From Rhodoluna sp. (GTDB taxonomy: Bacteria; Actinomycetota; Actinomycetes; Actinomycetales; Microbacteriaceae): a stretch of DNA of 58,330 nucleotides. Below the pieces are notes generated by a model. The model did not search any database. It was not told where the DNA came from and worked only from the letters and a program-made list of their open reading frames with translations. A program made the position numbers and the translations under genes. Positions within the stretch are counted from its first letter, which is position 1. Every line of letters starts with the position of its first letter. The stretch spans positions 1-58,330 of the forward strand of contig NZ_JAHEIM010000010.1 in NCBI RefSeq assembly GCF_024639375.1, written 5' to 3'. Shown in pieces: positions 8,257-16,458 of this stretch.

Positions 8257-9123
8257 ATGTCTAAGCCCGTTGACCCTCAGGTTGACGGGCTTATTCGTTA
8301 CCGGCTCGACCTGGCCTATGACGGCACCGACTATTTCGGCTTTGCTTTTCAGAAGGGCCACAAAACCGTTCAGGGCGAACTGCTCAAGGCGCTAACTACG
8401 GTTTTTGGTAAGAGCAAGGCCTCCTTTGAAATGCGCGTTGCCGGCCGAACCGACGCCGGCGTGCACGCCACCGGCCAAGTTGTGCACATCGACCTAACCC
8501 CAACGCAACTCAAGCGCCTGGGTCGAACCGTTGGCATGATGGGCAGCCTCAACGACCTGCTGCCAACCGACATTCGCATTCTCGATGTCACCGAACCCCC
8601 AAAGGGCTTCGACGCTCGCTATTCGGCTTCCTACCGCAAATATCGCTACATAATCGCCGACAAGCTGGCCATCAAAAATCCGTTGCTAGCCAGATCTACC
8701 CTGTGGATCAAATTTGAACTCGATACCTTGGCCATGCAGGCGGCATCCCTAGCGCTGGTGGGTCTTCATGACTACGCCTCATTTTGCCGCCCTAAGGATG
8801 GCGCCACGACCATTCGCGAGGTTCGATCGATCAAGGTGAGCCGCAATAAAAAGGCTGGCAACGTGATTGAGGTTGAGCTGGTGGCCGATGCCTTTTGCCA
8901 CAACATGGTGCGTTCGATTGTGGGTGCCTTGATTGCCGCCGGTGGTGGGCGAGTGGGCTCAGATCAGGTGGCCGCTACTTTGGCTCGTCGCTCTAGGGTG
9001 GGTTCATTCAAGGTTCAGCCACCTCACGGGCTCACCCTCATTGAGGTGGGCTATCCGCCGAATAGCCAGTTGGCTGCCCAGGCCGAACAGGCCAAAAATT
9101 TGCGAACTTTGGATGAAAACTAG
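8257..9123 (+). CDS. truA: tRNA pseudouridine(38-40) synthase
   Basis: TruA isomerises uridines 38-40 in the anticodon stem-loop of tRNAs. I choose ATG 8257, ten bases after the rplQ stop and preceded by AAGG, which gives 288 aa beginning MSKPVDPQVDGLIRYRLDLAYDGTDYFGF. The upstream in-frame extension only re-reads the L17 tail in another frame. The catalytic Asp lies in RVAGRTDAGVHATGQV; the C-terminal half contains DAFCHNMVRSIVGALI. The rplQ-truA-rplM-rpsI order is a widespread bacterial cluster. Confidence 0.95.
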   Translation: MSKPVDPQVDGLIRYRLDLAYDGTDYFGFAFQKGHKTVQGELLKALTTVFGKSKASFEMRVAGRTDAGVHATGQVVHIDLTPTQLKRLGRTVGMMGSLNDLLPTDIRILDVTEPPKGFDARYSASYRKYRYIIADKLAIKNPLLARSTLWIKFELDTLAMQAASLALVGLHDYASFCRPKDGATTIREVRSIKVSRNKKAGNVIEVELVADAFCHNMVRSIVGALIAAGGGRVGSDQVAATLARRSRVGSFKVQPPHGLTLIEVGYPPNSQLAAQAEQAKNLRTLDEN

Positions 9124-9126
9124 GGT

Positions 9127-9156
9127 TTGACCAGCGAGGGGTTATCGGGCTAGACT
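9127..9156 (+). promoter_or_regulatory. Likely promoter of the rplM-rpsI operon
   Basis: TTGACC (9127-9132) and TAGACT (9151-9156), separated by 18 bases, look like a vegetative -35/-10 pair. Transcription would start near 9163 and give a leader of about 100 bases before the rplM GTG. Confidence 0.5.
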
Positions 9157-9168
9157 TGACCCTTGGTA

Positions 9169-9225
9169 TTGCGCCAAAGCGCAAAATGTGAATCCCGTGA
9201 AGTTTCTTCTTCCAGTGCGGATTCA
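9169..9225 (+). promoter_or_regulatory. Two-hairpin leader upstream of rplM
   Basis: Just after the predicted transcription start, TTGCGC (9169-9174) pairs with GCGCAA (9179-9184) around CAAA. A second stem pairs TGAATCC (9189-9195) with GGATTCA (9219-9225), with an inner GAAG/CTTC pairing (9199-9202 with 9209-9212). L13 leaders with autogenous control are known in Firmicutes. Whether this is a counterpart or a lineage-specific leader cannot be told from one sequence. Confidence 0.45.
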
Positions 9226-9261
9226 TTTCGATCCGATATTAGAAGTAGAAGGCAATTTAAC

Positions 9262-9705
9262 GTGCGTACTTATTCTCCAAAGGCTCACGAGCTAAGCAAC
9301 GAGTGGCTAATCATTGACGCCACCGACGTAGTTCTTGGCCGTCTTGCAACACACGCTGCAACTTTGTTGCGCGGCAAGCACAAGGCAACCTTTGCTCCAC
9401 ACATGGACAACGGTGACTTCGTGATCATCATCAACGCTGACAAGGTTGCTCTAACCGGCGCTAAGTTGAAGCAGAAGAAGGCTTACCGTCACTCTGGTTA
9501 CCCAGGTGGTCTAACAGCAACTACTTATGCAGAGCTTCTAGAGAAGTCTCCTGAGAAGGCTGTTGAAAAAGCAATCAAGGGCATGCTGCCTCACAACAAG
9601 CTAGGTGCAACCCAGCTAAACAAACTTAAGGTTTACCGCGGTGCAGAGCACCCACACGCTGCACAGCAGCCAAAGCCTTTCATCATCGACCAGGTAGCTC
9701 AGTAA
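9262..9705 (+). CDS. rplM: 50S ribosomal protein L13
   Basis: L13 is an early-assembly 50S protein. The GTG at 9262, preceded by AGAAGGCAA, gives 147 aa starting [30 protein letters not shown], the usual length and N-terminus. An in-frame extension back to 9163 crosses the leader hairpins and has no family match. Other signatures are [19 protein letters not shown] and the GMLPHNKLG motif. It is followed by rpsI after ten bases. Confidence 0.96.
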   Translation: MRTYSPKAHELSNEWLIIDATDVVLGRLATHAATLLRGKHKATFAPHMDNGDFVIIINADKVALTGAKLKQKKAYRHSGYPGGLTATTYAELLEKSPEKAVEKAIKGMLPHNKLGATQLNKLKVYRGAEHPHAAQQPKPFIIDQVAQ

Positions 9706-9715
9706 GGAATCCCTC

Positions 9716-10216
9716 GTGGCTAAAGACACCGTAGAAACAACTACTACAGAAGAAGTAGCTCCTTCGAGCTACAGCACCGAGACTCCAGCTGCTAAGTCAG
9801 CTGCTGTTAAGTCACGTGGCCCATTGACTCAGCCAGGTGCTGGTCTTGGTCGCCGCAAAGAAGCAATCGCTCGCGTTCGCATCATGCCAGGCACTGGCGT
9901 AATCAAGGTGAACGGTCGCGACCTTGCAGAATACTTCCCAAACAAGTTGCACCAGCAGCTAATCACCGACCCATTCACCGTTCTTGACCTAAAGAACGCA
10001 TACGACGTTGTTGCTCGCATCAACGGCGGTGGCTCAGCTGGTCAGGCTGGCGCACTGCGTCTAGGCATCGCTCGTGCACTTAACGAGATCGACCGCGACA
10101 ACAACCGTGCAGACCTAAAGAAGGCTGGCTTCCTAAAGCGCGACTCACGTGTGATCGAGCGCAAGAAGGCTGGTCTGAAGAAGGCGCGTAAGGCTTCTCA
10201 GTTCTCGAAGCGTTAA
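9716..10216 (+). CDS. rpsI: 30S ribosomal protein S9 with N-terminal extension
   Basis: S9's basic C-terminal tail reaches the P-site tRNA anticodon. The 166-aa product has a Thr/Glu/Ala-rich N-terminal extension of about 45 residues before the S9 domain, which starts near [21 protein letters not shown]. The domain ends with the family's [12 protein letters not shown] tail. Such extensions are common in Actinobacteria. The start is GTG 9716, preceded by AAGGAA. Confidence 0.96.
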   Translation: MAKDTVETTTTEEVAPSSYSTETPAAKSAAVKSRGPLTQPGAGLGRRKEAIARVRIMPGTGVIKVNGRDLAEYFPNKLHQQLITDPFTVLDLKNAYDVVARINGGGSAGQAGALRLGIARALNEIDRDNNRADLKKAGFLKRDSRVIERKKAGLKKARKASQFSKR

Positions 10217-10243
10217 TCCAACACTTCACTGCTTTCTAAGCAA

Positions 10244-10249
10244 TAAACT
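10244..10249 (+). promoter_or_regulatory. -10 box for leaderless glmM transcript
   Basis: TAAACT ends six bases before the glmM ATG at 10256, and no Shine-Dalgarno sequence is present. The spacing places the transcription start at the A of the ATG. No good -35 is visible. Confidence 0.5.
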
Positions 10250-10255
10250 CACGTT

Positions 10256-11602
10256 ATGGCGAGACTCTTTGGCACCGATGGTGTTCGAGGTCTCGCCAAT
10301 CGTGATTTAACGGCAGATCTTGCAATCAAACTTGCTCAAGCCGCCGCAATTGTTTTGGGTGCAGATGCACGTTCACGCGGCATCAAACCAAAAGCGGTTA
10401 TCGGTCGCGACCCGCGCATCTCTGGTGAATTTCTAGCCGCTGCAATTTCTGCCGGCTTATCATCATCCGGTGTTGATGTTTTCGACGCAGGCGTTTTGCC
10501 AACACCGGCAACCGCGTTTTTGACTGCAGACCTCGACGCCGATTTCGGTGTGATGATTTCTGCTTCACACAACCCAGCTCCAGACAACGGCATTAAGTTT
10601 TTTGCGCGCGGTGGCCACAAGTTGCCAGACGACATTGAAGATCTAATCGAGGCTGCAATGCAAAACGAACCGCTTGCACCTCTTGGTGCGGGCGTGGGTC
10701 ACGTGCAACGTTTTGCCGATGCCGAAGATCGCTACATCGTGCACTTGCTAGGTGCAATTCCAAATCGTCTCGACGGGCTAAAGGTTGTTGTCGACTGCGC
10801 ACACGGTGCTGCAGCTGGTGTATCGCCACAGGTGTTCGCCGATGCCGGCGCAAAGGTAATTGTGATTGGCGCCGACCCAGACGGCATGAACATTAACCTC
10901 GGATACGGTTCAACTCACCTTTCGGCATTGCAAACAGCTGTGCTTGAACACGGCGCAGATTTTGGTGTGGCACACGACGGCGATGCCGACCGTTGCCTTG
11001 CAGTTGATGCCAACGGCGCAATCATCGACGGCGATCAGATCATGGCCATCTTGGCGCTTTCAATGAAGCAACGCGGATTACTGGCGCGCAACACTTTGGT
11101 TGCCACAGTGATGAGCAACTTGGGTTTGAAGATTGCCATGAAAGAAAACGGCATCGACATGATTGAAACCAAGGTTGGCGACCGCTATGTGCTCGAAGAA
11201 ATTCGCGCCGGCGGCTACACCCTTGGTGGCGAGCAATCGGGTCACGTAATTTTCTCTCGTCACGCAACAACCGGTGATGGCATTCTTACCGGACTCAAGA
11301 TTGGCGCCGAAATGGCACGATCAAAAAAGACTCTTGCAGAGTTGGCTGGCGTGATGCAGGTTTATCCGCAGGTTTTGTTGAACGTGCCTGGCGTTGACAA
11401 AAACAAGTGCGATTCAAATGCCGCGGTGCAAGCCGTAGTTGCCGAAGCCGAAAAAGATTTGCACGGCACCGGCCGCATTCTGTTGCGTGCCTCAGGCACC
11501 GAGCCGCTAGTGCGCGTGATGGTTGAAGCCGCCGATGCAGGCACTGCGCAATCATGGGCTGAGCGCATCGCTCGCGTGGTTGAAAAAGAACTGGCTCTAT
11601 AA
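10256..11602 (+). CDS. glmM: Phosphoglucosamine mutase
   Basis: GlmM converts glucosamine-6-phosphate to glucosamine-1-phosphate for UDP-GlcNAc and peptidoglycan synthesis. The 448-aa protein begins [19 protein letters not shown], has the phosphoserine loop [17 protein letters not shown] near residue 105, the metal-binding [12 protein letters not shown], the sugar-binding [10 protein letters not shown] and the C-terminal phosphate-binding [14 protein letters not shown]. It directly serves the same pathway as glmS at 14599. It converges on the gene ending at 11606 with only three bases between. Confidence 0.97.
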   Translation: MARLFGTDGVRGLANRDLTADLAIKLAQAAAIVLGADARSRGIKPKAVIGRDPRISGEFLAAAISAGLSSSGVDVFDAGVLPTPATAFLTADLDADFGVMISASHNPAPDNGIKFFARGGHKLPDDIEDLIEAAMQNEPLAPLGAGVGHVQRFADAEDRYIVHLLGAIPNRLDGLKVVVDCAHGAAAGVSPQVFADAGAKVIVIGADPDGMNINLGYGSTHLSALQTAVLEHGADFGVAHDGDADRCLAVDANGAIIDGDQIMAILALSMKQRGLLARNTLVATVMSNLGLKIAMKENGIDMIETKVGDRYVLEEIRAGGYTLGGEQSGHVIFSRHATTGDGILTGLKIGAEMARSKKTLAELAGVMQVYPQVLLNVPGVDKNKCDSNAAVQAVVAEAEKDLHGTGRILLRASGTEPLVRVMVEAADAGTAQSWAERIARVVEKELAL

Positions 11603-11605
11603 AAA

Positions 11606-12604
11606 CTAAGTGTGAGTGGCCAAGAGTTTCTCTATGTCACCAAATACTTCTAATCCTGCGCAAGTTGCCAGACCTTCATACAAAACTTCGCCGTTTGCGG
11701 CGGTGTGTTTAATCTCAATCGTGGCATCCAAAGTTTCTTCAACGCGTTGATACATCGCTGTGCGCAGCGGTGCGTGCAGCAATCCGCCCCGCACTCGAGC
11801 CGCCTTTAGTTCGAGTGTGCCGTGCTTTGAAGTAAGCGACCAGTGCACATGAGAATCGTCAATCGTTAGTTTCACTTCTTTGGCCCGGTTATAGGTCGAC
11901 CATTTAAAAAGCTTGCCGCTGTGCTTAAAGCCAACAATGTACCCGCGAAATGAACTGGTGAGCCAGGGGATCAATGCAACCGAAGCAATCAGTGAGGCAT
12001 CTGGTGCATTTGAAATGTGATTGCTGGCCATCCATACGTAGCCTGCCGGGAAAGACTTGCCCCAATCTTTCTCGATGTAGCCTCGGCCGGAATTGAAACT
12101 TACATCGGTACCTTCAACAGAAAGCGTGCCCTGCAGTGCATGGCCAAAACTCACTACTCCGTGAAAACATTCCATGGCTGGCACCATGCCAAACCAACCC
12201 ATGATTCCCGGTTCGATGAATTTCACTGGCCACGGGTCAAGGGGAGTGCTGAACTTTAGTTCACCGCGCAGTTGAGGCAAATTTAGAGTGACTCCATTGC
12301 TGTCGAAGTAGTTCGTGCCAATGCGCACGTCGAATTTGTCGGTGGCCGCCACAAATTGTTCGGCGTCAAACTTGTGAAACCAAGATCTGCCTGTGAGTCC
12401 ATCAAGCAACTGCACGAAAGCTTGATTATGCGGTTTGCCATTTTCGGTTCCAAAAAAAATACCCGGGATTACCGCCCAGCGCTGAGTTTGGTCGGCGTTG
12501 ATTATTTTGATGTACCAACCCTCGAAATATGGCTGGCGTTTGCCCAGCCCATGAAAGGCCTCTGGGTGAGCTACCCCTCGGATGAAAGCGCCCAGACTCT
12601 GCAT
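11606..12604 (-). CDS. Tocopherol-cyclase-like (lipocalin-type) protein, function unknown
   Basis: The 332-aa product resembles the tocopherol cyclase family (plant VTE1-like). It has the N-terminal PYFEGWYIK (residues 25-33), a Gly/Trp-rich centre (EPGIMGWFGMVPAMECFHGVVS), and GRGYIEKDWGKSFP (173-186), the strongest family signature. No signal peptide or membrane segment is visible, so it is probably cytoplasmic or peripheral. True tocopherol cyclases close the chromanol ring. Bacterial homologues occur widely in species that make no tocopherol, so substrate and reaction are unknown. It lies downstream of the rhodopsin gene on the same strand but behind a hairpin terminator and its own -10 box. 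Confidence 0.75.
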   Translation of the reverse strand: MQSLGAFIRGVAHPEAFHGLGKRQPYFEGWYIKIINADQTQRWAVIPGIFFGTENGKPHNQAFVQLLDGLTGRSWFHKFDAEQFVAATDKFDVRIGTNYFDSNGVTLNLPQLRGELKFSTPLDPWPVKFIEPGIMGWFGMVPAMECFHGVVSFGHALQGTLSVEGTDVSFNSGRGYIEKDWGKSFPAGYVWMASNHISNAPDASLIASVALIPWLTSSFRGYIVGFKHSGKLFKWSTYNRAKEVKLTIDDSHVHWSLTSKHGTLELKAARVRGGLLHAPLRTAMYQRVEETLDATIEIKHTAANGEVLYEGLATCAGLEVFGDIEKLLATHT

Positions 12605-12610
12605 GCCTTC

Positions 12611-12616
12611 ACCTTA
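12611..12616 (-). promoter_or_regulatory. -10 box for leaderless tocopherol-cyclase-like gene
   Basis: On the minus strand TAAGGT ends six bases before the ATG at 12604. The GAAGG next to the ATG is too close to serve as a normal Shine-Dalgarno sequence, so a leaderless transcript is likely. Confidence 0.4.
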
Positions 12617-12641
12617 CGCTCGTAAACAATCGTTAATAAAC

Positions 12642-12665
12642 TAATGGGCCACCGTTTCCGATGGC
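12642..12665 (-). terminator. Hairpin terminator after the rhodopsin gene
   Basis: TGGGCCA (12642-12648) pairs with TGGCCCA (12659-12665). On the minus strand the stem is followed by a T-rich stretch (TTAGTTTATTAAC), as expected for an intrinsic terminator of the upstream rhodopsin transcript. Confidence 0.65.
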
Positions 12666-12691
12666 CCACGAGTTTGATTCGCTAAATCTGA

Positions 12692-13477
12692 TTAGGCGTC
12701 TTTGAATTCGGTCTTGGCGAATTCTTTGTCGTCTTCTGCAGATTTGATGCGTGCAATGCTGAAGATAATCAAGCCAAATAGACACTTGGCCAAAATATCC
12801 GCAATGCTGTAGCCCACTTCACGGGCAACAAACTCGCTTGCGTTGAAGCCGGTTGAGCCCATTGCCAAAATGAAGGTGATTGGGTAAACGCCCCATGTTG
12901 CAATCAGCAGAATGCGAACCAACTTGACTTTTTTCTGCACCTCAACTGATTGACGCGACAAGCTCTTGCCTAGCTCGATAAAGAGAACGTAAAGGATGTA
13001 TAGGAACGGAATGGTAGACAGCAAGCCCCAAACCGAAGCTGGAAGGCCCATAATGTCCAACTTGGCATCGCCCGGGTAACCAAGCACAATCATTGCAGCG
13101 GCCGCAGGAACCAAGCGCTTTAGGATCGAACTTTGTGCAGCCTTGGCAAGTGCCAAAACAGCAACCAGCTCGACCAATAGCAAAGGAACAGTTAGCAACC
13201 AGTCCACGTAGCGGTAGCCCACGTTGTAGGCATCTGGGTTATTGACTGTGCCGGCGAAGGCGTGGTTGAAGTTATCGAACATTCTGAAGTAGTGATATGT
13301 GGCAATTGCGGTAACTGTTCCAGAGACCATCACTGCCATGCGATAGCGAGGCAGTACTCGTTCTCTTCCGATGAAGAGAAAAATCGAGGTGAATAGCATC
13401 GATGCCAGACCCAGCGAAAGTATGTTGTAGACCAAGTTAAATTGGCCGTTGTCTAATGCATTAGACAAAGTGTTCAT
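12692..13477 (-). CDS. Actinorhodopsin, light-driven outward proton pump
   Basis: A 261-aa, seven-helix microbial rhodopsin of the xanthorhodopsin/actinorhodopsin group. Key residues are visible: His62 (YHYFRMF), the pump triad Asp92-Thr96-Glu103 in RYVDWLLTVPLLLVE (DTE type, proton acceptor and donor present), Leu100 at the green-absorbing tuning position, and the retinal Schiff-base Lys231 in ADILAKCLFG. Helix E reads VWGLLSTIPF: Gly151 occupies the position of the bulky Trp138 of bacteriorhodopsin, opening the fenestration that in xanthorhodopsin admits a carotenoid antenna. The ATG has a strong GGGAGG upstream. No retinal or carotenoid genes lie in the window. Confidence 0.95.
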   Translation of the reverse strand: MNTLSNALDNGQFNLVYNILSLGLASMLFTSIFLFIGRERVLPRYRMAVMVSGTVTAIATYHYFRMFDNFNHAFAGTVNNPDAYNVGYRYVDWLLTVPLLLVELVAVLALAKAAQSSILKRLVPAAAAMIVLGYPGDAKLDIMGLPASVWGLLSTIPFLYILYVLFIELGKSLSRQSVEVQKKVKLVRILLIATWGVYPITFILAMGSTGFNASEFVAREVGYSIADILAKCLFGLIIFSIARIKSAEDDKEFAKTEFKDA

Positions 13478-13503
13478 GTGAAGCCTCCCAATAGATGTAC
13501 TTA

Positions 13504-13509
13504 CTTATA
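13504..13509 (-). promoter_or_regulatory. Probable -10 box of the actinorhodopsin gene
   Basis: TATAAG on the minus strand lies about 26 bases before the rhodopsin ATG, leaving a short leader with the Shine-Dalgarno sequence GGGAGGC. A near-palindrome centred on GGTTAACC lies about 35 bases farther upstream (near 13540-13556) and might be an operator. No clear -35 is seen. Confidence 0.4.
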
Positions 13510-13639
13510 AGAAGTCATCGTTTGCATCGTCGGGGCCATGGTTAACCCACGGCGACACCCATACGAATGGCTCAGGGTCAGTCAACCCTCTTTAGCGGTG
13601 ATGCCATCCTCAGAAAGGTAACAGTTTGGTCACAGAAAT

Positions 13640-14569
13640 TTACAGTTTGCGCAGCAGAACAGACTCAACCGCGTGATTCGCACCCTTTTTTAGCACCAGG
13701 GTGGCTCGACTGCGGGTTGGCAGAATGTTCTCGATCAGGTTTGGCAGGTTGATGGTTCGCCAAATTTCGTTTGCTCGTTCAAGCGCCTGATCTACCGGCA
13801 TCTCGGCGTAGCGGTGAAAATAAGAAGCTGGGTTGGTAAACGCCGATTCACGCAATTTATAGAAACGGTTCAAAAACCATTCGGTGACATCTTCGGTTTG
13901 AGCATCAACATAAATTTTGAAGTCGAAGAAATCGCTCAGCGCAACATCTTGGCCAGCGCCCGGTGATTGCAAAACATTCAGACCCTCAATAATCAAAACA
14001 TCTGGGCTGTGCACGGTGTTTACTTCATCGGGCACGATGTCATAAACCAAGTGTGAATAGACCGGAGCGTTTACCTCTGCCACACCGCTCTTGATGTCGG
14101 CAATGAATTTCAACAGGGCCAGGCGGTCGTAGCTCTCGGGGAACCCTTTGCGGTGCATGATGTTGCGACGCTCAAGTTCTGAGTTTGGGTAGAGAAAACC
14201 ATCGGTGGTCACTAGCTCCACGCGCGGAGTGCCAGCCCAGCGGCTTAATAGTTCTTTAAGCAAACGCGAAACTGTTGACTTGCCAACCGCTACCGAACCA
14301 GCAACACCAATGATGAATGGCACGCGCTTGGTTTGCTCGCCAAAGAATTCGCTGGTGACGCTGTGTAGTTTTTGGTGCTCGGCAACATAAAGATTTAGCA
14401 GGCGACTGAGCGGAAGATAAACCTCGGTAACTTCTTTGAGGTCTAGAAAGTCGCCAAGACCGCGAAGCGAAGTAATTTCGGCTTCGGTAAGTGGCAATTC
14501 GGTGTGAGAACCGAGTTCTGCCCAGTCATCACGAGAAATCTCATTGAATGGACTCAGCAGGTCGCTCAT
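13640..14569 (-). CDS. coaA: Type I pantothenate kinase
   Basis: CoaA phosphorylates pantothenate, the first and usually rate-limiting step of coenzyme A synthesis. The 309-aa product is full length, with the P-loop IIGVAGSVAVGKSTVSRLL, the segment VTTDGFLYPNSELERRNIMHRKGFPESYD, and the later YDIVPDEVNTVHSPDVLIIEGLNVLQ block. The region around GNxxF-type feedback-site residues is conserved in outline. It diverges from glmS with only 29 bases between the start codons, so both promoters must overlap. Confidence 0.96.
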   Translation of the reverse strand: MSDLLSPFNEISRDDWAELGSHTELPLTEAEITSLRGLGDFLDLKEVTEVYLPLSRLLNLYVAEHQKLHSVTSEFFGEQTKRVPFIIGVAGSVAVGKSTVSRLLKELLSRWAGTPRVELVTTDGFLYPNSELERRNIMHRKGFPESYDRLALLKFIADIKSGVAEVNAPVYSHLVYDIVPDEVNTVHSPDVLIIEGLNVLQSPGAGQDVALSDFFDFKIYVDAQTEDVTEWFLNRFYKLRESAFTNPASYFHRYAEMPVDQALERANEIWRTINLPNLIENILPTRSRATLVLKKGANHAVESVLLRKL

Positions 14570-14586
14570 AAAGAGCCATTCTGCCG

Positions 14587-14592
14587 TAAATT
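14587..14592 (+). promoter_or_regulatory. -10 box for leaderless glmS, shared with coaA region
   Basis: TAAATT ends six bases before the glmS ATG at 14599. The complementary strand reads TAATTT at 14593-14588, which could act as a -10 for coaA with an 18-base leader. The two divergent genes therefore seem to share one small promoter region. Confidence 0.45.
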
Positions 14593-14598
14593 AGAGGC

Positions 14599-16455
14599 AT
14601 GTGCGGAATCGTGGGCTACGTTGGCCCGAAATCAACCCAAGAAATATTGCTCGGGGGCCTGCGCAGACTCGAATACCGCGGATACGATTCAGCCGGAATT
14701 TCGGTAATTACCAACGGTGGCGCACTTGAGACACGCAAAAAAGCCGGCAAACTCGACAACTTGATTGCCGAGATTACCAACCACCCACTGGCCCCAGCCA
14801 ACATCGGCATTGGTCACACTCGCTGGGCAACCCATGGCGCACCAACCGATGGCAACGCGCACCCGCACCTTGGTGGCCCAACCTCAAAACTTTCTCTAAT
14901 TCACAACGGCATCATCGAGAACTTTGCCGAGCTAAAGGCCGAGTTGGTTGCCGCCGGCACAAAGTTTGCCAGCGAGACCGACTCAGAAGTTGCCGCTCAC
15001 CTGATTGCCGCCGAGTTTGAAAAGACCGGCGACCTGGTTGCTGCTTTTGGCGCAGTGGTCAAGCGCCTGCACGGCGCCTTCACAATTCTTGTAATTCACC
15101 AAGATGCCCCGGATGTTGTTCTGGCTGCCCGCTGCAACGCACCGCTGGTAGTTGGCCTGGGCGATGGCGAGAACTTCTTGGGTTCAGACGTTGCTGCCTT
15201 TGTTGAGCACACCAAGCGCGCAATCTCGGTGGGTCAAAACCAGATTGTGATTCTGCACAGCAACAATGTTGAGCTGCGCACCTTTGATGGCGAACCAGTT
15301 GTGCCTGAGGAATTTACCGTGAGCTGGGATGCCTCGGCAGCCAGCAAGGGCGGCTGGAGTTCATTCATGGCCAAAGAGATTGCCGACCAACCGCAGGCGG
15401 TTGCCGACACCCTGATGGGTCGTTTGGCTTCGGATGGCTCGGTGCGCTTGGCAGAGATTGATGGCTTGACCGAGGCCGACATTAAAGCGATTGATCGCAT
15501 TGTGATGGTTGCTTGCGGCACAGCTTCTTACGCTTGCGATGTTGCCAAGTATGCAATCGAAAAATTCTCACGCATTCCGGTGCAGGTTGAGTTGGCACAC
15601 GAATTTAGATATCGCGACCCAATCATTACCCCAAACACTTTGATTGTTGCGGTGAGCCAGTCTGGCGAAACCATGGACACCCTGATGGCAACTCGTTTTG
15701 CCAAGGAGCAGGGCGCAAAAGTTTTGGCAATTTGCAACACTCAGGGTGCAACCTTGGCTCGCGAATCAGACGCCGTGATTTATACCCACGCTGGCCCAGA
15801 AGTTGCAGTGGCTTCAACCAAAGCACTGGTTGCACAGATGACCGCTGGTTATTTGTTGGCATTGTTCTTAGGTGCCGGTCGCGGTGCTGTGCCAGCCGCA
15901 GAATTGCGCTCCCTTGGCAAAGAACTTTTGAAGATGCCGGCACGCGTCAACAAGGTGCTTGGTCGCCTTGATTCAATTCGTGCTCTTGGCAAAGAACTTT
16001 CAACCGCAAAATCAGTTTTGTTCCTCGGTCGCAACGTTGGATTCCCGGTGGCAATGGAGGGTGCTCTAAAACTTAAAGAGCTCGCCTACATTCATGCCGA
16101 AGGTTTTGCAGCCGGCGAATTGAAGCACGGCCCAATTGCCCTGATTGAAGAAGGCCAGCCTGTAATTGTGATCGTGCCGAGCCCTCGCGATGCCGACAGC
16201 TTGCACCCAAAGGTGATTTCAAACATTCAAGAAATTCGCGCGCGCGGTGCTCGTGTGATTGCCATTGCCGAAGAGGGCGATGCCGAAGTTGAAAACTATG
16301 CCGAGCACGTTACCTATGTGCCAAAGTCAGCAAACATTTTCTCTTCGATTCTCACCGTGATTCCGCTGCAACTATTTGCACTTGAACTTGCAACTGCAAA
16401 GGGCTTGGATGTTGACCAGCCGCGCAACCTGGCCAAGTCGGTAACGGTCGAATAG
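14599..16455 (+). CDS. glmS: Glutamine--fructose-6-phosphate aminotransferase (isomerizing)
   Basis: GlmS makes glucosamine-6-phosphate from fructose-6-phosphate and glutamine, committing carbon to cell-wall amino sugars. The 618-aa protein begins MCGIVGYVG, with Cys2 as the glutaminase nucleophile after Met removal. The N-terminal amidotransferase domain (to about 240, including HTRWATHGAPTDGNAHPH) is followed by two SIS isomerase domains (VACGTASYACDVAKY, SQSGETMDTL, FLGRNVGFPVAMEGALKLKELAYIHAEG) and the C-terminal DQPRNLAKSVTVE. It heads a tight run of genes; acpS begins three bases after its stop. Confidence 0.97.
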   Translation: MCGIVGYVGPKSTQEILLGGLRRLEYRGYDSAGISVITNGGALETRKKAGKLDNLIAEITNHPLAPANIGIGHTRWATHGAPTDGNAHPHLGGPTSKLSLIHNGIIENFAELKAELVAAGTKFASETDSEVAAHLIAAEFEKTGDLVAAFGAVVKRLHGAFTILVIHQDAPDVVLAARCNAPLVVGLGDGENFLGSDVAAFVEHTKRAISVGQNQIVILHSNNVELRTFDGEPVVPEEFTVSWDASAASKGGWSSFMAKEIADQPQAVADTLMGRLASDGSVRLAEIDGLTEADIKAIDRIVMVACGTASYACDVAKYAIEKFSRIPVQVELAHEFRYRDPIITPNTLIVAVSQSGETMDTLMATRFAKEQGAKVLAICNTQGATLARESDAVIYTHAGPEVAVASTKALVAQMTAGYLLALFLGAGRGAVPAAELRSLGKELLKMPARVNKVLGRLDSIRALGKELSTAKSVLFLGRNVGFPVAMEGALKLKELAYIHAEGFAAGELKHGPIALIEEGQPVIVIVPSPRDADSLHPKVISNIQEIRARGARVIAIAEEGDAEVENYAEHVTYVPKSANIFSSILTVIPLQLFALELATAKGLDVDQPRNLAKSVTVE

Positions 16456-16458
16456 TCG

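Noticed and set aside
13567-13752. A 61-codon plus-strand frame near the start of the rhodopsin-coaA gap
   Set aside because: Most of it lies antisense to coaA and there is no ribosome-binding site or typical protein character.
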